Shown here in pieces: positions 46,248-57,200 of a stretch of DNA of 64,000 nt; position 1 is the stretch's first letter, and the number at the start of each line of letters is the position of its first letter. The stretch is from Cryptomeria japonica. Its lineage: Eukaryota > Streptophyta > Pinopsida > Cupressales > Cupressaceae. A program made the position numbers and the translations under genes. The notes under the pieces are model-generated. The model worked only from the letters and a program-made list of their open reading frames with translations, was not told where the DNA came from and made no database searches. Where the stretch lies: positions 314,050,235 through 314,114,234 of the forward strand of contig NC_081405.1 in NCBI RefSeq assembly GCF_030272615.1, read 5' to 3'.

Positions 46248-47298
46248 TGTTGGCAACAATGTAGAAAACTGAGAGACCAAAACTTACTGCAACTTTAACC
46301 ATAAAACAAATCTAATAAATTACTTTTTAAAAGCATGAAACAACACCACATCAATAACACCCATAGCATCAATATTTGTGACATGGAAAACCCATTTAAG
46401 GGGTAAAGCATGATGGGGACTTACCCACAATGAGATAATACCCTATTAGGAGTAAATGTGAAAATATTACAATGGGAAATGCACATGCATTCAGGCACAC
46501 TGCCTACTACTCACTACTCAAATAAGAAACCCAGAAAGGCTACAACCTTTAGGGAAGGCTCACTTCCTTACAGGAAGTCTCACTAACTTACAAAATCATT
46601 CATACAACAATCCAGATCACATGAACTATGAAAATAGCATCTCCATATTTTTGAGTACAGTTTCGGTTAAGCACACAATCTGCTCTCCAACACTTCTCTT
46701 CTCCTTCACACTTTCGAAAGATCAAATCACTTGTTCACACTTACAACTTGATCATCTCAAATATTGAAGATATTTGCAGACATACCACTTACATGATTAT
46801 TACATTTATTTATACAAACCCTCAACCTCCATTTCAAGGTCAGCCAAACCCTTAATACAAATTACAAAATAATAACCTTACATGCTACAAAAATACATGC
46901 AGACCAAAACAATGTTAGCTAAAAAATAGTCTAGACCTAAATCAATACCGCAAACATGCAACACCTCCAAAAATTATGCCTCAATCATCCGCAACACACT
47001 ACAAGCACCAAGAATGTTGCATAACATGAAGAATATCACCAGACAAAAAAAATCTTCAATAACACTCACAATAATCAATGCGAACCACCAATATGCATAG
47101 AACACAATCTAGAGATATTCACAAGCAAAGTGAATTGCACCACAACAACTGTAACAACTCAGATTACCAGAATCATCATCATCTCTCTACTGGAGCTCAA
47201 GAACATCATCATAACTGACTGTCAACCTAAAAGATTTTCTTATGGATTTCTAAACCATGAACCAAACGAACTGAAGACACACATCAATGTCCAAAACA

Positions 47299-47318
47299 CA
47301 CATTAATACATTTGGCCT
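47299..47318 (+). repeat. Left terminal inverted repeat of the CACTA-type element
   Basis: CACATTAATACATTTGGCCT pairs with the right end CACTAGTACATTTGCGCC with small indels. The first five bases have drifted from CACTA. Confidence 0.75.
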
Positions 47319-47319
47319 A

Positions 47320-50300
47320 AAATTCCAACAGAGGTTTTTGATGGAGAAGGTATATTGTGAAAATATTTGATTTGTTTTTGAAAAATTTCCCACATTCATT
47401 GGAATTTCGACAATAATTCAATATATGTTTTCAACAGAGAAGGAATTGGCAAAGACATTTGTGCTTTTTTACAAAAAGTGCTCGCGTTTGTCGAAATTCC
47501 GACGACAATGGGCATTACTTAAAAAAACAAAAGACCAAGAAATTTCAAATCATTTTTGCGATCTCTTCCCATTCCTACGTTGCCACCCCAGTAACGTACT
47601 CTTTCCCAGAGTAAGCACGAATCATGAACCATTTTGACCAATTAATGCCAACTCCAAGCATTCTCGGCTCATGGAATAGGGTTTGCAAAAATGTGAGCAA
47701 TGTCAGCTCATGTAGGAATAGGGAAGGTGTAAAGCTCTATCAACATCCTCCAGCCTGTGCGAAAAATGGGAGCAATGTGATCGACTCATGGAATTGGAAA
47801 TGCTCCCAGGTATGTATCATATATCGTATGAATCGACATCCTTTTTGGGAAATTTTTTTTTTTCAAAAAATATTTCATATGTTTTGTTTTATGCTCCCAC
47901 ATTTTGCAGACATATCTACTAGGGCATTCACAACTACAACATCTAAAAATATCTCTTAATGTTTCAATTGATGCCCAAACCCTATTCCAAGGTTCCAATC
48001 TCGGATGTGTACGAAGAGGGTGTTGTCAATGGTTGTGGATTTCAGTTGTACACCTATCATGTGCATTTTCCTTAAGGTTTCAAAAATATTTTCAACAAAT
48101 CTACTTTTTGCAAATCGTGCATTCCATGAGACGCCATTTCTGTGAGGAATTTTAGTAGTTTGAATTCCTTGTTCATGTCTTCACAGTATTGAAAGTTTCT
48201 TAAGCATTTTAAAAGGTCTATTTTGTGCAATCCCAATGATCATCATGTTCGACTAAAGACCAATAGGCTTCATTCCCCTTCTTTAATTTAGTCATTAGTA
48301 TCGGTCACCCATCTATTTTGCACCTGTAGATAGTGATGTTTCTGATTCTCCATTGGCCTGGGCGCAGGTGTAAAGCTCTGTCAACATCCCCCAACCTATG
48401 CAAAAATGGGAGCTTTGAAATGGCATGCCGACTATTTGACAGACTGACTCACATAAATTGGAAGTTTTTGAACAAGGTATGAACATCTATCATAGGATAA
48501 ATAATAGAGGAATTTTGTTACATGTTGTAGCTGCAATTGTTAGGGCACATTTTTTAAAGAAATTTTATATCATAGAATCAACATTCCAATGGCTATTTAT
48601 TTTTTAAAATTTGGATATCGTATTCCCAACTGATGTCTATTTTCATGAAACTATTCCTTTAGGCAAGCAAGAAAAGCCTGAAAAACCTACACAAGGCTTA
48701 AACCATTATTCATAGCCCCTAGAAAATCTCTTCATTACCAAAAAAACCTATTCATACTTGAAAACATTATTCACACCTAAAACATTGTCCATTCCTAAGA
48801 CATTAATTACAACATCAAATAATATTCATAGTGTAAATAAACACTATTCATGTTTAAACAATTATTCATAGATTCATTTAACCTCAAAAATTACTCTAGA
48901 AGTTCTTGAGTCCAAATTTTTTGTTCTCTATACGACTTATAGGGTTTGAAATCTATTTAGTATGATTGTGTAATATCCCTTGCCCAATGATGACTGAAAA
49001 ACAAGGAATATTTGCTGTCAAATTTGCAAGAGTCCTAAAAAAATGGGTGTATGATGATGCAACCTCAAATTCCTCTTATTTCATATCTAAATCAAACAAA
49101 TGCCTCATTGACAGTCATAAATACATGTTATAGGTAGCTAATGTAAAATTACATGGACTGTCACAATAATGATTCAAAATAAGACTTCACTAGATTATTG
49201 ACATTTCGTCAAACATGTCATGCAACCTCTGAAAACATATTACAGCTACAAGCCCATTAAAATCTTATTATAAACCAGTTCCAATGCAATCATAGGATCT
49301 TTACATAGGCTGACTACCAACATATATGCTACTGATTTTTTGAAGACATTAGACAATCACTAATTGAAGCATATATCTCAAAATTACAATGAAAGAAGAG
49401 GTCTGAAGAACCCGATTAAGCTATGCCCAAGTCTGGCAATGTAAACACCAACATTACTCATCCAAAATAAAGCCATGTTAGAGTTATGATCTTCAATACT
49501 TTCTCTTAGACAAGAGACAAAATTAAAAAACCACATGATTACTACAATAAATTTATTTTGTTATTAAAAATATAAATAATTACATTAGATATATATTCTA
49601 CATAAAGAAAATAAATGATGAAAATCATTTGTGTCTTAAATAATGAGATCAACAACTAAAAAAGGGAAAATAATATCCCAATTACGACTCCCTAATTAGT
49701 ATAAGATACTATTTCCAATATTATACACTCATCATGATTTGGAGATTAAAATTCAACAAATTATTGTAGTTCTAGTAACATTTAAATAATAGGTGACAAT
49801 GAGTTATACACTCATCATATCCCTTCTAAATGACATTTATAACCTATTATGTTTTTATCTTGATATATGGCATCGATAGCTTAATTACCTATTAGGGGCT
49901 CCTTTTCATTCATGGTACTACGATTTCATGTGAAATAATACTTGGGAGGCAACGTAGTAGCCTAGTTCTTCTTGTCTCTACATTGTGGATCAAGAATAAT
50001 AGTTGTCAATTGTTCCTCTTTTTTAAGGATCCACTTTACCTTTGTTGATTTTTATCTTTTATAACTTGATATCCTTTCTTGCATAGAAATGTCCTCAATC
50101 CAAATTCTTTCCTTGCTTGGATGTGTGTGTTCCTTGATTAGGACCTCTTTGATTGTTTTGTAGGAAAATAAACAAAGACATCGACCTCTCCTCTCTACTT
50201 ATACACAAAATGGCTAATTGAAACCACTTCATATACACAAAATGTTTCCTTGCACTGATCAAGCCTAAAAAATGTGACACCCTTGTTCAACAAGGGTTGA

Positions 50301-51650
50301 TACTCTACAACATGATGCCTATCATTCATGAGCTCAAGGTGGTTTCTTTCATTCTCAATAAAAATATGATCAAAACCTTTTGTAGTTTCCCCACCATCAT
50401 AATATTATTTTGCTATTGTTAACATCATACATCCTCATGCTACACTGGCAATTCATCTGGCTCTTCAATTTATTCACTCTTTATATGTTAGTGACTACCT
50501 TTAACTTATGAAACTTCAAATAAATCATCATAATGACCCTCAAATAAATCATCATGATGACCTTTATTCACTCTTTATATGTTAGTGACTACCTTTAACT
50601 TATGAACCTTCAAATGAATCATCATAATGACCTCAAATAAATCATCATAATGACTACCTTTAATTTTTTATTGTTCCACCCTACAATTTTGTATTTGAGG
50701 AATGTAAAATAGTTGCTCTATAGAGTTTTTTTATCTCTCTGCATTCTTTTGGTTGCCTTCATTTAAATTATGTAATGTTTCCATGATTTCAAAAAATAAA
50801 GATTTTAGGAACAAGGTTTGATATGCAGACAAAATGAATGCTTTTTGGATTAGGATGGTACACAAAATCTACTATCAAAAGGTTGTTAAAAATTCTTGGG
50901 ACTAGGAGGTGTGAACTGGCCTACTCTTCTGCTTTTCATGCCATCAAAATTTGAGTCTGATTGTCATCATTTACTTTACCAAATTATTCACACGTAACTC
51001 ATGAATCAATTTCCTACACAAAAAATGACAAAAATAGGTTTGTTGATGGGGGCTTTCCTAGGTCAAACCTCGGGTTGTGAATTAACCTTGAAGTATAAGG
51101 TTTTCCTTTTGAGGGAAAGGATAGATCTAATCTAAAAATGCTTAAAATTGAACATGATACCTTGATGAATCTTTCTTTAATCCTCACACAAGGTTTTAGG
51201 ATGTCATGCAGACTGTTTATCATGAATGTTGTGCTTTAACTTGAATTATCCTTCAATGCTTGATGAATGCTTGATTGCTTGTTCACTTGGAATTGAATTA
51301 ATTTTATAATTAAGAGATCACTTGAATTGTAGGTAGACCCCTTGAAATGACAGGGTGGGCTTCCTTTTATACCTAATCATACATAGTGTTTGAATTTTTT
51401 CCCACACATGAGGCAAGAAATGAGGGGTCATATTTTGGGTCACAATCACAAGTACTAGGGCACCTAAGGCATCCTAGTCTTGTCAATTTAGGATGTGACA
51501 TGCTAAAGTGGGCATCAATGTCTCAAGATCAGATGGACCTTAAGTGATTGTCTCCCTTGCATATGATTTGTTTGGGTGATAAACTTCACCATTCTACTCA
51601 CAATAATTTTATTAAGTCTCAATCTCAAATATAGGGACCATAACTTATTA
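47320..51650. other. CACTA interior, left part, no gene recognised
   Basis: After a subterminal zone with GTCGAAATTCCGACGA-like words (to about 47510) the sequence is AT-rich and without long ORFs. Short ORFs at 47425-47959 and 50095-50280 show no family I know. It may hold captured intron or intergenic DNA, or fragments of a lost transposase gene. Confidence 0.4.
50470..50658. repeat. Tandem duplication of 94 bp
   Basis: TTATTCACTCTTTATATGTT starts at 50470 and again at 50564, each followed by the same text with few changes. Inside each copy a short AAATAAATCATCATAATGAC word is itself doubled. Confidence 0.85.
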
Positions 51651-51658
51651 ATGATGCA

Positions 51659-51940
51659 GTGAAAGTCCTTCATGAAGGACTTCTAGAAGTATTTTTGGAT
51701 GAGTCTTTGTCAAGTGCAGAGAAAATACAATTGATGCTTAATGGATTTAAGGAACATGCTTTCAAATTGGAAGCCAAAGTTTTGAAGGATGTAGAGAAGA
51801 AGGTTGAAGAGAAAAGACTAGAAGTTTTGGTGATTAGATGTGCAACAACACATATCCAACTACAAGAAAGCATAATTTTTTTTTTAGAAAAGTGTAAAGG
51901 ATGTAGTTGCGACATACATGTTTTAAAGGAAATGGCCTAA
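51659..51940 (+). pseudogene. Possible captured gene fragment, unrecognised
   Basis: A 93-codon frame follows a splice-acceptor-like TGATGCAG (51651-51658) and reads MKVLHEGLLEVFLDESLSSA and on into Lys/Glu-rich helix. It is more protein-like than the other short ORFs in the element. Downstream text to 52060 has stops in all frames but a similar composition. It could be an exon of another captured host gene. No domain was recognised and function is not assigned. Confidence 0.3.
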
Positions 51941-52342
51941 ATATACTAAGGATATTAAGGGTCACAGATATTATAGTATCACAAATTGTACAACTATCCA
52001 ATACTATAAACATGAAGAATGATGATGAAGGAAACAAAAGGCTTCAAATAGAAAACTTGTACATGCAACTAAATCCATTGACTAATCAGAAGAACAAAAT
52101 TAAGAAATGGTTCGATCATCTGAGAGATGTTGTAGACTTGCAACTCACCAGCTACTTAGTTTTTGCGGGTAAGAAGTATTTTTGTTTTGGTTATGGTTGT
52201 GGTGTTTGTAGGGAGACATTTAGAAATTTATATCTATTTTCACTATTTAATGGTTTATGGGTTTGTAATGGTAATTTAATGTTCTTTCATATTTTTGTAT
52301 AGATTCTTTATAATAGCCTATTATAGTGATTTTTTCTATTCT

Positions 52343-53569
52343 GGATAATGCTGTGGGTCAGACGGCTTTGCCGTCGGTGCATGAAAGCATTGCATGAGTT
52401 CTACTTTTAAAAATTACATAAATTTTTTTAAATTTATTTGATTCAATGTTATTTGAAAAAAAGTTTATCAATGATGTTTCCTTTCTCCACGAATTGGATC
52501 TAGGATCTTTCCGTCAGATAATATGTAACATCCAATGACTAAATATTTTCTTTTAAAATGCTTATTTTATTTAATTATCATCTAAGCGTGAATTAAAATT
52601 TATATCTATGCAGAAGCAGAAGATACAAGCTCAAGACTCATGTGCAAGTAAATTTCGTAAAAGAAAGAAAGTAGGCATTATCTTGAATGAATGGAAACAA
52701 GCTCATCAGTTTCCTAGAAGAGAGCAATTGGAGAAAAGAAGAGGAAAGTTTTAAAGGGTGATAAATACATAGAGAGTATGCAATACAAACAAACAATGTC
52801 TAGAGTGTGTGATGTGACGTCTCTAATTTATGTCTGGAGGGACTAACTGGTTTTGGAATTCCTGGGAAACCTATTGGGCCACGCTTGGAGGAAATCAATG
52901 TGTTCATGCAAGGGCCACCTTTTTTCTATTATGAGAATGATGATTTTGCACCAAAGGATATTTGGAAGACAATATCCAAAAATTTCTATAGTGTGGAACT
53001 AGAGTTGGTGGATTCGAAGTACTTTTTGGCTTCTAGAAGACCAAGAGGTTATGTACACAATCTCACAATAGAATGGTGATTTCAAGAATTACCTCTCCCT
53101 CCATGACTATCCAGGAAGCACTTCCTCAGACAAAGGACTATTGGCCTCCATGGGATCAAAGAAAAAAATTGAATTGCATAGACTGTAGACGATGTGGTGG
53201 TGTCCTTCATGAAGAACTCTGCACTATAATTGAAAATTCATGAGGGAAACTACAAGATAGTGAACATAAATACATTCTTGAAAAGTGGGAAGAATGGAAC
53301 TTGGTTTGGGTGGGGCCAGGATAGGTGGCTCCTCTAGAGGTTGACGAGATATAAATAATATTAGGATTTGAAAAAGATCACACTCGTGGAACTTTGTGTG
53401 CGACTGATCGATTGCGCTGTTTGGGTAATATTGCATTTCAAATGGATATAGTTGCATACCATTTATATGTCTTGAAAGCATTTTATCCTGATGGCATTAA
53501 ATTAAAGTTCTTTCTCTTCTATCTGGTATTGGTGGAGCAGAGGTTGCATTGCATCGACCTAGGATACAC
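52343..53569 (+). repeat. Left arm of a 2.5 kb inverted repeat
   Basis: This arm is the reverse complement of 53597-54822 along its length, with substitutions and small indels and a spacer of only about 27 bp. The outermost match is GTGGGTCA.ACGGCTTTGC; the innermost is AGCAGAGGTT...GACCT.GGATACA. Where both arms are easily read as protein, they differ at 7 of 62 residues. Confidence 0.92.
52614..53569 (+). pseudogene. Captured fragment of a DRM-type DNA (cytosine-5) methyltransferase, left arm
   Basis: DRM (domains rearranged methyltransferase) enzymes carry out RNA-directed de novo DNA methylation in plants. Translation on the plus strand, with a few stops, gives the family's conserved run: GFGIPG near 52850; GPPFFYYEN, then FAPKDIW, VDSKYF and RPRGYVHNL (52909-53070); PQTKDYWPPWDQR.KLNC (53115-53180); WEEWNLVWVGPG (53288-53325); ILGFEKDHTRGT (53359-53395); RLRCLGNIAFQMD...VAYHLYVLKAFYPDGIKL (53408-53512); and in another frame SGIGGAEVALHR (53523-53560), the SAM-binding motif I. 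The fragment stops there, before the catalytic Pro-Cys motif, and N-terminal UBA domains are not evident. A splice-acceptor-like TATCTATGCAG (52603-52613) precedes it, so genomic DNA with introns was captured. It cannot encode an active enzyme. Confidence 0.88.
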
Positions 53570-53596
53570 ATTTCCGTAGATACAACACAAGTTAAA

Positions 53597-54822
53597 TGTA
53601 TCCCAGGTCAATGCAAAGAAACCTCTGCTCCAAAGATCACCAGAAAATAGAGAAAGAACTTTAATTTAATGCCATCATGATAAAGGGCTTTAATCAAGAC
53701 AGATAAATGGTATGCAACTGTATCTATTTGGAATACAATATTACCCAAACAACGCAATCGATCAATCGCACGCGAAGTTCCACGAGTGTGATCTTTTTCA
53801 AATCCTAATATTATTTCTATCTTGTCAACCTTGAGAGGAGCCACCTGACCTGGCCCCACCCAAACCAAGATCCATTCTTCCCACTTTTCAAGAATGTATT
53901 TCTGTTCACTATCTTGTAGTTTCCCTTGTGAATTTTCAATTATAGTGCAGAGTTCTTCACGAAGGACACCACCACATCGTCTAGAGTCTATGCTTCAATT
54001 TTTTTCTTTGATCCCATGGAGGCCAATAGTCCTTTGTCTGAGGAAGTGCTTCCTGAATAGTCATGGGGGGGAGAGGGAATGCTTGAAATCGCTCTTATAT
54101 TGGGAGATTGTGTACATAACCTCTTGGTCTTCTGGAAGCCGAAAAGTACTTCGAGTCCACCAACTCTGGTTCCACACTATAGAAATTTTTGGATATTTCC
54201 TTCCAAATATCCTTCAGTGCAAAAGCATCATTCCCATAATAGAAAAAAGGTGGTCCTTGCATGAACACATTGATTTCCTCCAAGTCTGGCCCAATAGGTT
54301 TCCCAGGAACTCCAAAACTAGTTAGTCCCCCCAGACATAAATTAGAGATGTCACATCACGCACTCCAGACATTGTTTGTTTGTATTGCATACTCTCTATT
54401 TATTTATCACCCTTTAACACTTTCCTCTGCTGTTCTCCAATTGCTCTCTTCTAGGTAGCCGATGAGCTTGTTTCCATGTCATTCAAGATAATGCCTGCTT
54501 GCTTTCTTTTACGAAATTTACTTGCACATGAGTCTTCAACTTGTATCTTCTGCTTCCGCATAGATATAGATTTTAATTCATGCTTATATGATAATTAAAT
54601 AAAATAAACATTTATAAATAAAAGATTTATTCATTTGATGTTACATATTATCTGATAGAAAGATCCTAGACAATTCTTGGAGAAAGGAGACATCATTGAT
54701 AACCTTTTTTTGCAAATAATACTGAATCAAATAAATAAATTTTTTTTTATGCAATTTTTAAAAGTAGAACTCGTTCAATGCTTTCATGCACTGATGCAAA
54801 GCCGTATGACCCACAACATCTG
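53597..54822 (-). repeat. Right arm of a 2.5 kb inverted repeat
   Basis: This is the partner of 52343-53569. The two arms carry the same gene fragment in opposite orientation, head to head at the 3' end of the fragment, so a transcript from either side would fold into a stem of about 1.2 kb. Confidence 0.92.
53604..54558 (-). pseudogene. Captured DRM-type methyltransferase fragment, right arm (inverted copy)
   Basis: This is the same fragment on the minus strand. Open pieces are 54283-54095 (GPPFFYYGN, VDSKYF, RPRGYVHNLPI) and 53868-53608 (VWVGPGQVAPLKVDKIE, GFEKDHTRGTS, CLGNIVFQIDTVAYHLSV), joined by text with a stop. This arm reads with fewer stops than the left one in the 53868-53608 piece (for example VAPLK follows WVGPGQ without the stop seen in the left arm). 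It also lacks motif IV. It is non-coding as an enzyme but could supply the second strand of a hairpin RNA. Confidence 0.88.
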
Positions 54823-55126
54823 ATATCATAAGAATTCTGATGACAACTAAAGAAACATCCAACAAGGATGCTGTATATCTGACGTCACTTCCTTGTCGGA
54901 CAGTCGTCGAGGAGGAAACATAGCATCCGTCGGAATTCCTACCGTAATCCATCAAAATTTTTGGCCAGGGGAGCAAATATAGCCATCGTCGGAAGAGTTC
55001 ATAATGTTGTCAGAATTCTGATGCAAATGGCATCATCAGGAAGACCGACGACAAGTTTTCAATGGTTAAATTGGTCGAAAGTCTGACGTGGTGTCGTCGG
55101 ACTATCGATAATTGTCCGTAAAAAAT
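54823..55126. other. Right subterminal region of the CACTA-type element
   Basis: Repeated words TCTGACG, GTCGGAC, GTCGGAA, GTCAGAATTCTGATG and GACCGACGAC in both orientations are typical of CACTA subterminal arrays, where the element's DNA-binding protein acts. No gene is present. Confidence 0.65.
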
Positions 55127-55146
55127 TAGGCGCAAATGTACTAGTG
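55127..55146 (-). repeat. Right terminal inverted repeat of the CACTA-type element
   Basis: Read on the minus strand the end is CACTAGTACATTTGCGCC, with a perfect CACTA start. Confidence 0.82.
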
Positions 55147-55471
55147 ACATCCCACACATCCGCAACTAAAGATATAGCAATTCTGGAGCAATACAGAGCA
55201 CAAACCAGAATACCAAATAACATGAACAATTAAATAATATCCACAATATCGGATCTCATAATTTGATCACAATATCATGTGGACCTCTATAAATGGGAAT
55301 ATACCATCTGCAGACAACATACTAGAAACCCTTTAAACCACATCAGGTCATCTGCAACACACAGGCTAAAACAACTCATTCAATTGAATTGCAACACTAG
55401 AATACATAGAAGAATATGTTGACATCAATGACAACACATCATTCCATCAATCTTTTCAGGAACATTCAACA

Positions 55472-55985
55472 TCGATAGTGTGAATTGTGTCTACTTTCGG
55501 TCAATTATGCTCTTTTTGAATTCTCAGTACTTATGGTTAAATGGGCTTGTGATCCCTCTAAGACTATTATTATTAATTTGAATATGGGTACTATCATTAC
55601 TATGGAGTTTTATTGGTTAGGTTTGGATGGAGACAATATACTAGGTTGATTATGGACAACTAATTTTGTATGTTGTTTTTCATTGCTTCCGAGGGCTATC
55701 TTCTTTGCTTTGTATGGTTGCCTTGCTATGTGATGCTCGAGGCTATTTTGTTTCTCTCTGGTTTTGCTATTTTTTGATGTTTCAAGGCCCCTTTCCTACT
55801 AAAGTACTAAAAAACTATGAATAATCATTGATTTTCAATATTTATTTTCATCATCAATTTTAGCATTCATAGTATAATTCAAGTCTTGAAAGTCCATTTG
55901 ACTCGTATAGAATACTTTCTTGCTAGAGAATGGTTACTAAATCATAGGTTTTATTTTTCTCAACTAATTGTACTCCATCTTTTAG
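55472..55985 (+). repeat. Unidentified repeat unit copy 2, right part
   Basis: The sequence continues the unit cut at 39483 and matches 15853-16386 (for example TTGGTCAATTATGCTCTTTT and CTAAAGTACTAAAAAACTATG-like text). It begins with the 3' copy of the target duplication, TCGAT. Confidence 0.85.
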
Positions 55986-56621
55986 CTCTTTTTTCATTTT
56001 TTAACACACAAATGATTAAAACAATTCGCATTTTTGGATGAAAGAAGACATTTGAAAATTATTTTGAGGGAAATAATTTGAAGATATTTGAAGGTTTTTT
56101 TAAAAGCATGGGGATCAAGAAGAGAAGGCAAAATAAGACTTCAAGGAATTATTCTCCCGAAACAAAATAAAGGTATCGAGAACAAAGAAGACAAAGATAT
56201 CATGATGCAAGTATGCATTTTTATTTTTATTTCTATTTAATTTTATATGTATTACGTACCAAAAATAGTGTTTATTTGTTAGTATTAATTAGTTAAATAT
56301 TTTTAATGAAAATTATTATAAAAAATATTAATTAAATTAATTTAATTTTTATAATAATTCTATCTTAATTAATTCTAAATGATGTTATTTTTATTAAATT
56401 AATTGGAAATAGTAGGATTAAAAATAATCTTGTTTTAATTGGAAGGCATAATTAATTTGAAATAATATGTGTATTTGCAAATTTCAAATTCCATTAACTT
56501 GCTTGTTGTGTAATTGACTTTTTCTCCTATATAATTGAGTCCATTTATAACAGATCATGGTATTAATTTAAAATTTAGAACCTATTATGACTTAATAGGT
56601 CTTATTGTGACTTAATAACAT

Positions 56622-57200
56622 GATCACATATGCAATTTAAACATTTCACATTATATACTTGAGTCTGGGCATTAAGAGGTCTATATTTATGATATATTAG
56701 GGCCTATTATGTACATGTGATAAATTAATGACCTATTATTGCATAATTTAGGTCCTAATATCACATACATAATAGGTCCTAATATTTGCATAATATCTAG
56801 GTCTTAAGGGGAGTCAATTATAATGTAAAATGTTTTTGCATATGTGGTCTTGTATTAAGTCATAAAATTAATAAGACCTATTATGTCATAATTTAGGTTC
56901 TAACTTAAATCATATTTAAGATATGTACTTAATTTCATGTGATAGGTCCTTTAATATCACATAATATATCTGTCTTAAGGGAGTCAAGTATATTAATGTG
57001 AAATGTTTTTGCATACGTGGTCATATTTATTAAAAATAAGGCCTATTATGTGATATTAGGAAGTTTATTACATTGATTATATGTTTTAAATGTGACATAA
57101 ATTTAAAACCTATTATGTCATAATAGGTTCTATTTATATGACTTCACGTATGAAAAAAACATTTCACATTATACTCAAGAGTCCCCTTAAGACAGGTATA
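56622..57200. repeat. Four related segments in two inverted pairs inside intron 1
   Basis: The word pattern CTTAAGGGGAGTCAATTATAATGTAAAATGTTTTTGCATATGTGGTC-like occurs forward near 56802-56850 and 56971-57023 and reversed near 56622-56675 and 57141-57195 (here split for length). Reversed-forward and forward-reversed neighbours could form two hairpins. AATAGGTC/GACCTATT words fill the spaces. It may be a remnant of MITE-like elements. Confidence 0.65.

Larger units (their letters stand above)
47299..55146. mobile_element. CACTA-type (En/Spm) DNA transposon, non-autonomous, carrying a captured gene fragment
   Basis: The right end, read inward on the minus strand, is CACTAGTACATTTGCGCCTAA; the left end is CACATTAATACATTTGG followed by CCTAA. 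These are imperfect terminal inverted repeats of about 20 bp with the superfamily's CACTA start. Direct copies of ACA (47296-47298 and 55147-55149) give the 3-bp duplication typical of CACTA elements. The subterminal zones hold several GTCGGAAT-, TCCGACGA- and CGACGAC-like words (47400-47510 and 54890-55120), as CACTA subterminal repeats do. No transposase was recognised. The interior carries a long inverted repeat of a DRM methyltransferase fragment (52343-54822) and other sequence of unknown origin. It sits inside a copia LTR and is therefore younger than that element. Confidence 0.85.
39484..55471 (-). mobile_element. Ty1/copia retrotransposon with two nested insertions
   Basis: The element begins TGTTGGCAACAATG and ends ...ATTCAACA. 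It is bounded by TTGAT (39479-39483) and TCGAT (55472-55476), a 5-bp target duplication with one transition. Copy 1 of the interrupted unit (15838-15860) shows the unbroken target region, which confirms the junction. Coding runs on the minus strand: gag, protease, integrase, reverse transcriptase, RNase H. Its 5' LTR (46248-55471) is split by a CACTA-type element, and its gag is split by a solo LTR. By eye the LTRs differ at roughly one site in seven, and the ORFs have many stops, so it is old and inactive. Confidence 0.92.
46248..55471 (-). repeat. 5' LTR of the copia element, split by a CACTA-type insertion
   Basis: The LTR consists of 46248-47298 and 55147-55471, about 1373 bp without the insert, in line with the 1394 bp of the other LTR. 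At the break the left side reads CCAAAACA and the right side ACATCCCACACATCC. The intact LTR (around 40553-40575) reads CCAAAACACATCTCACATATCC. Confidence 0.9.

Noticed and set aside
52343-54822. Functional DRM methyltransferase gene
   Set aside because: Both copies are partial, contain stops and frame changes, lack the catalytic Pro-Cys motif and sit inside a transposon.
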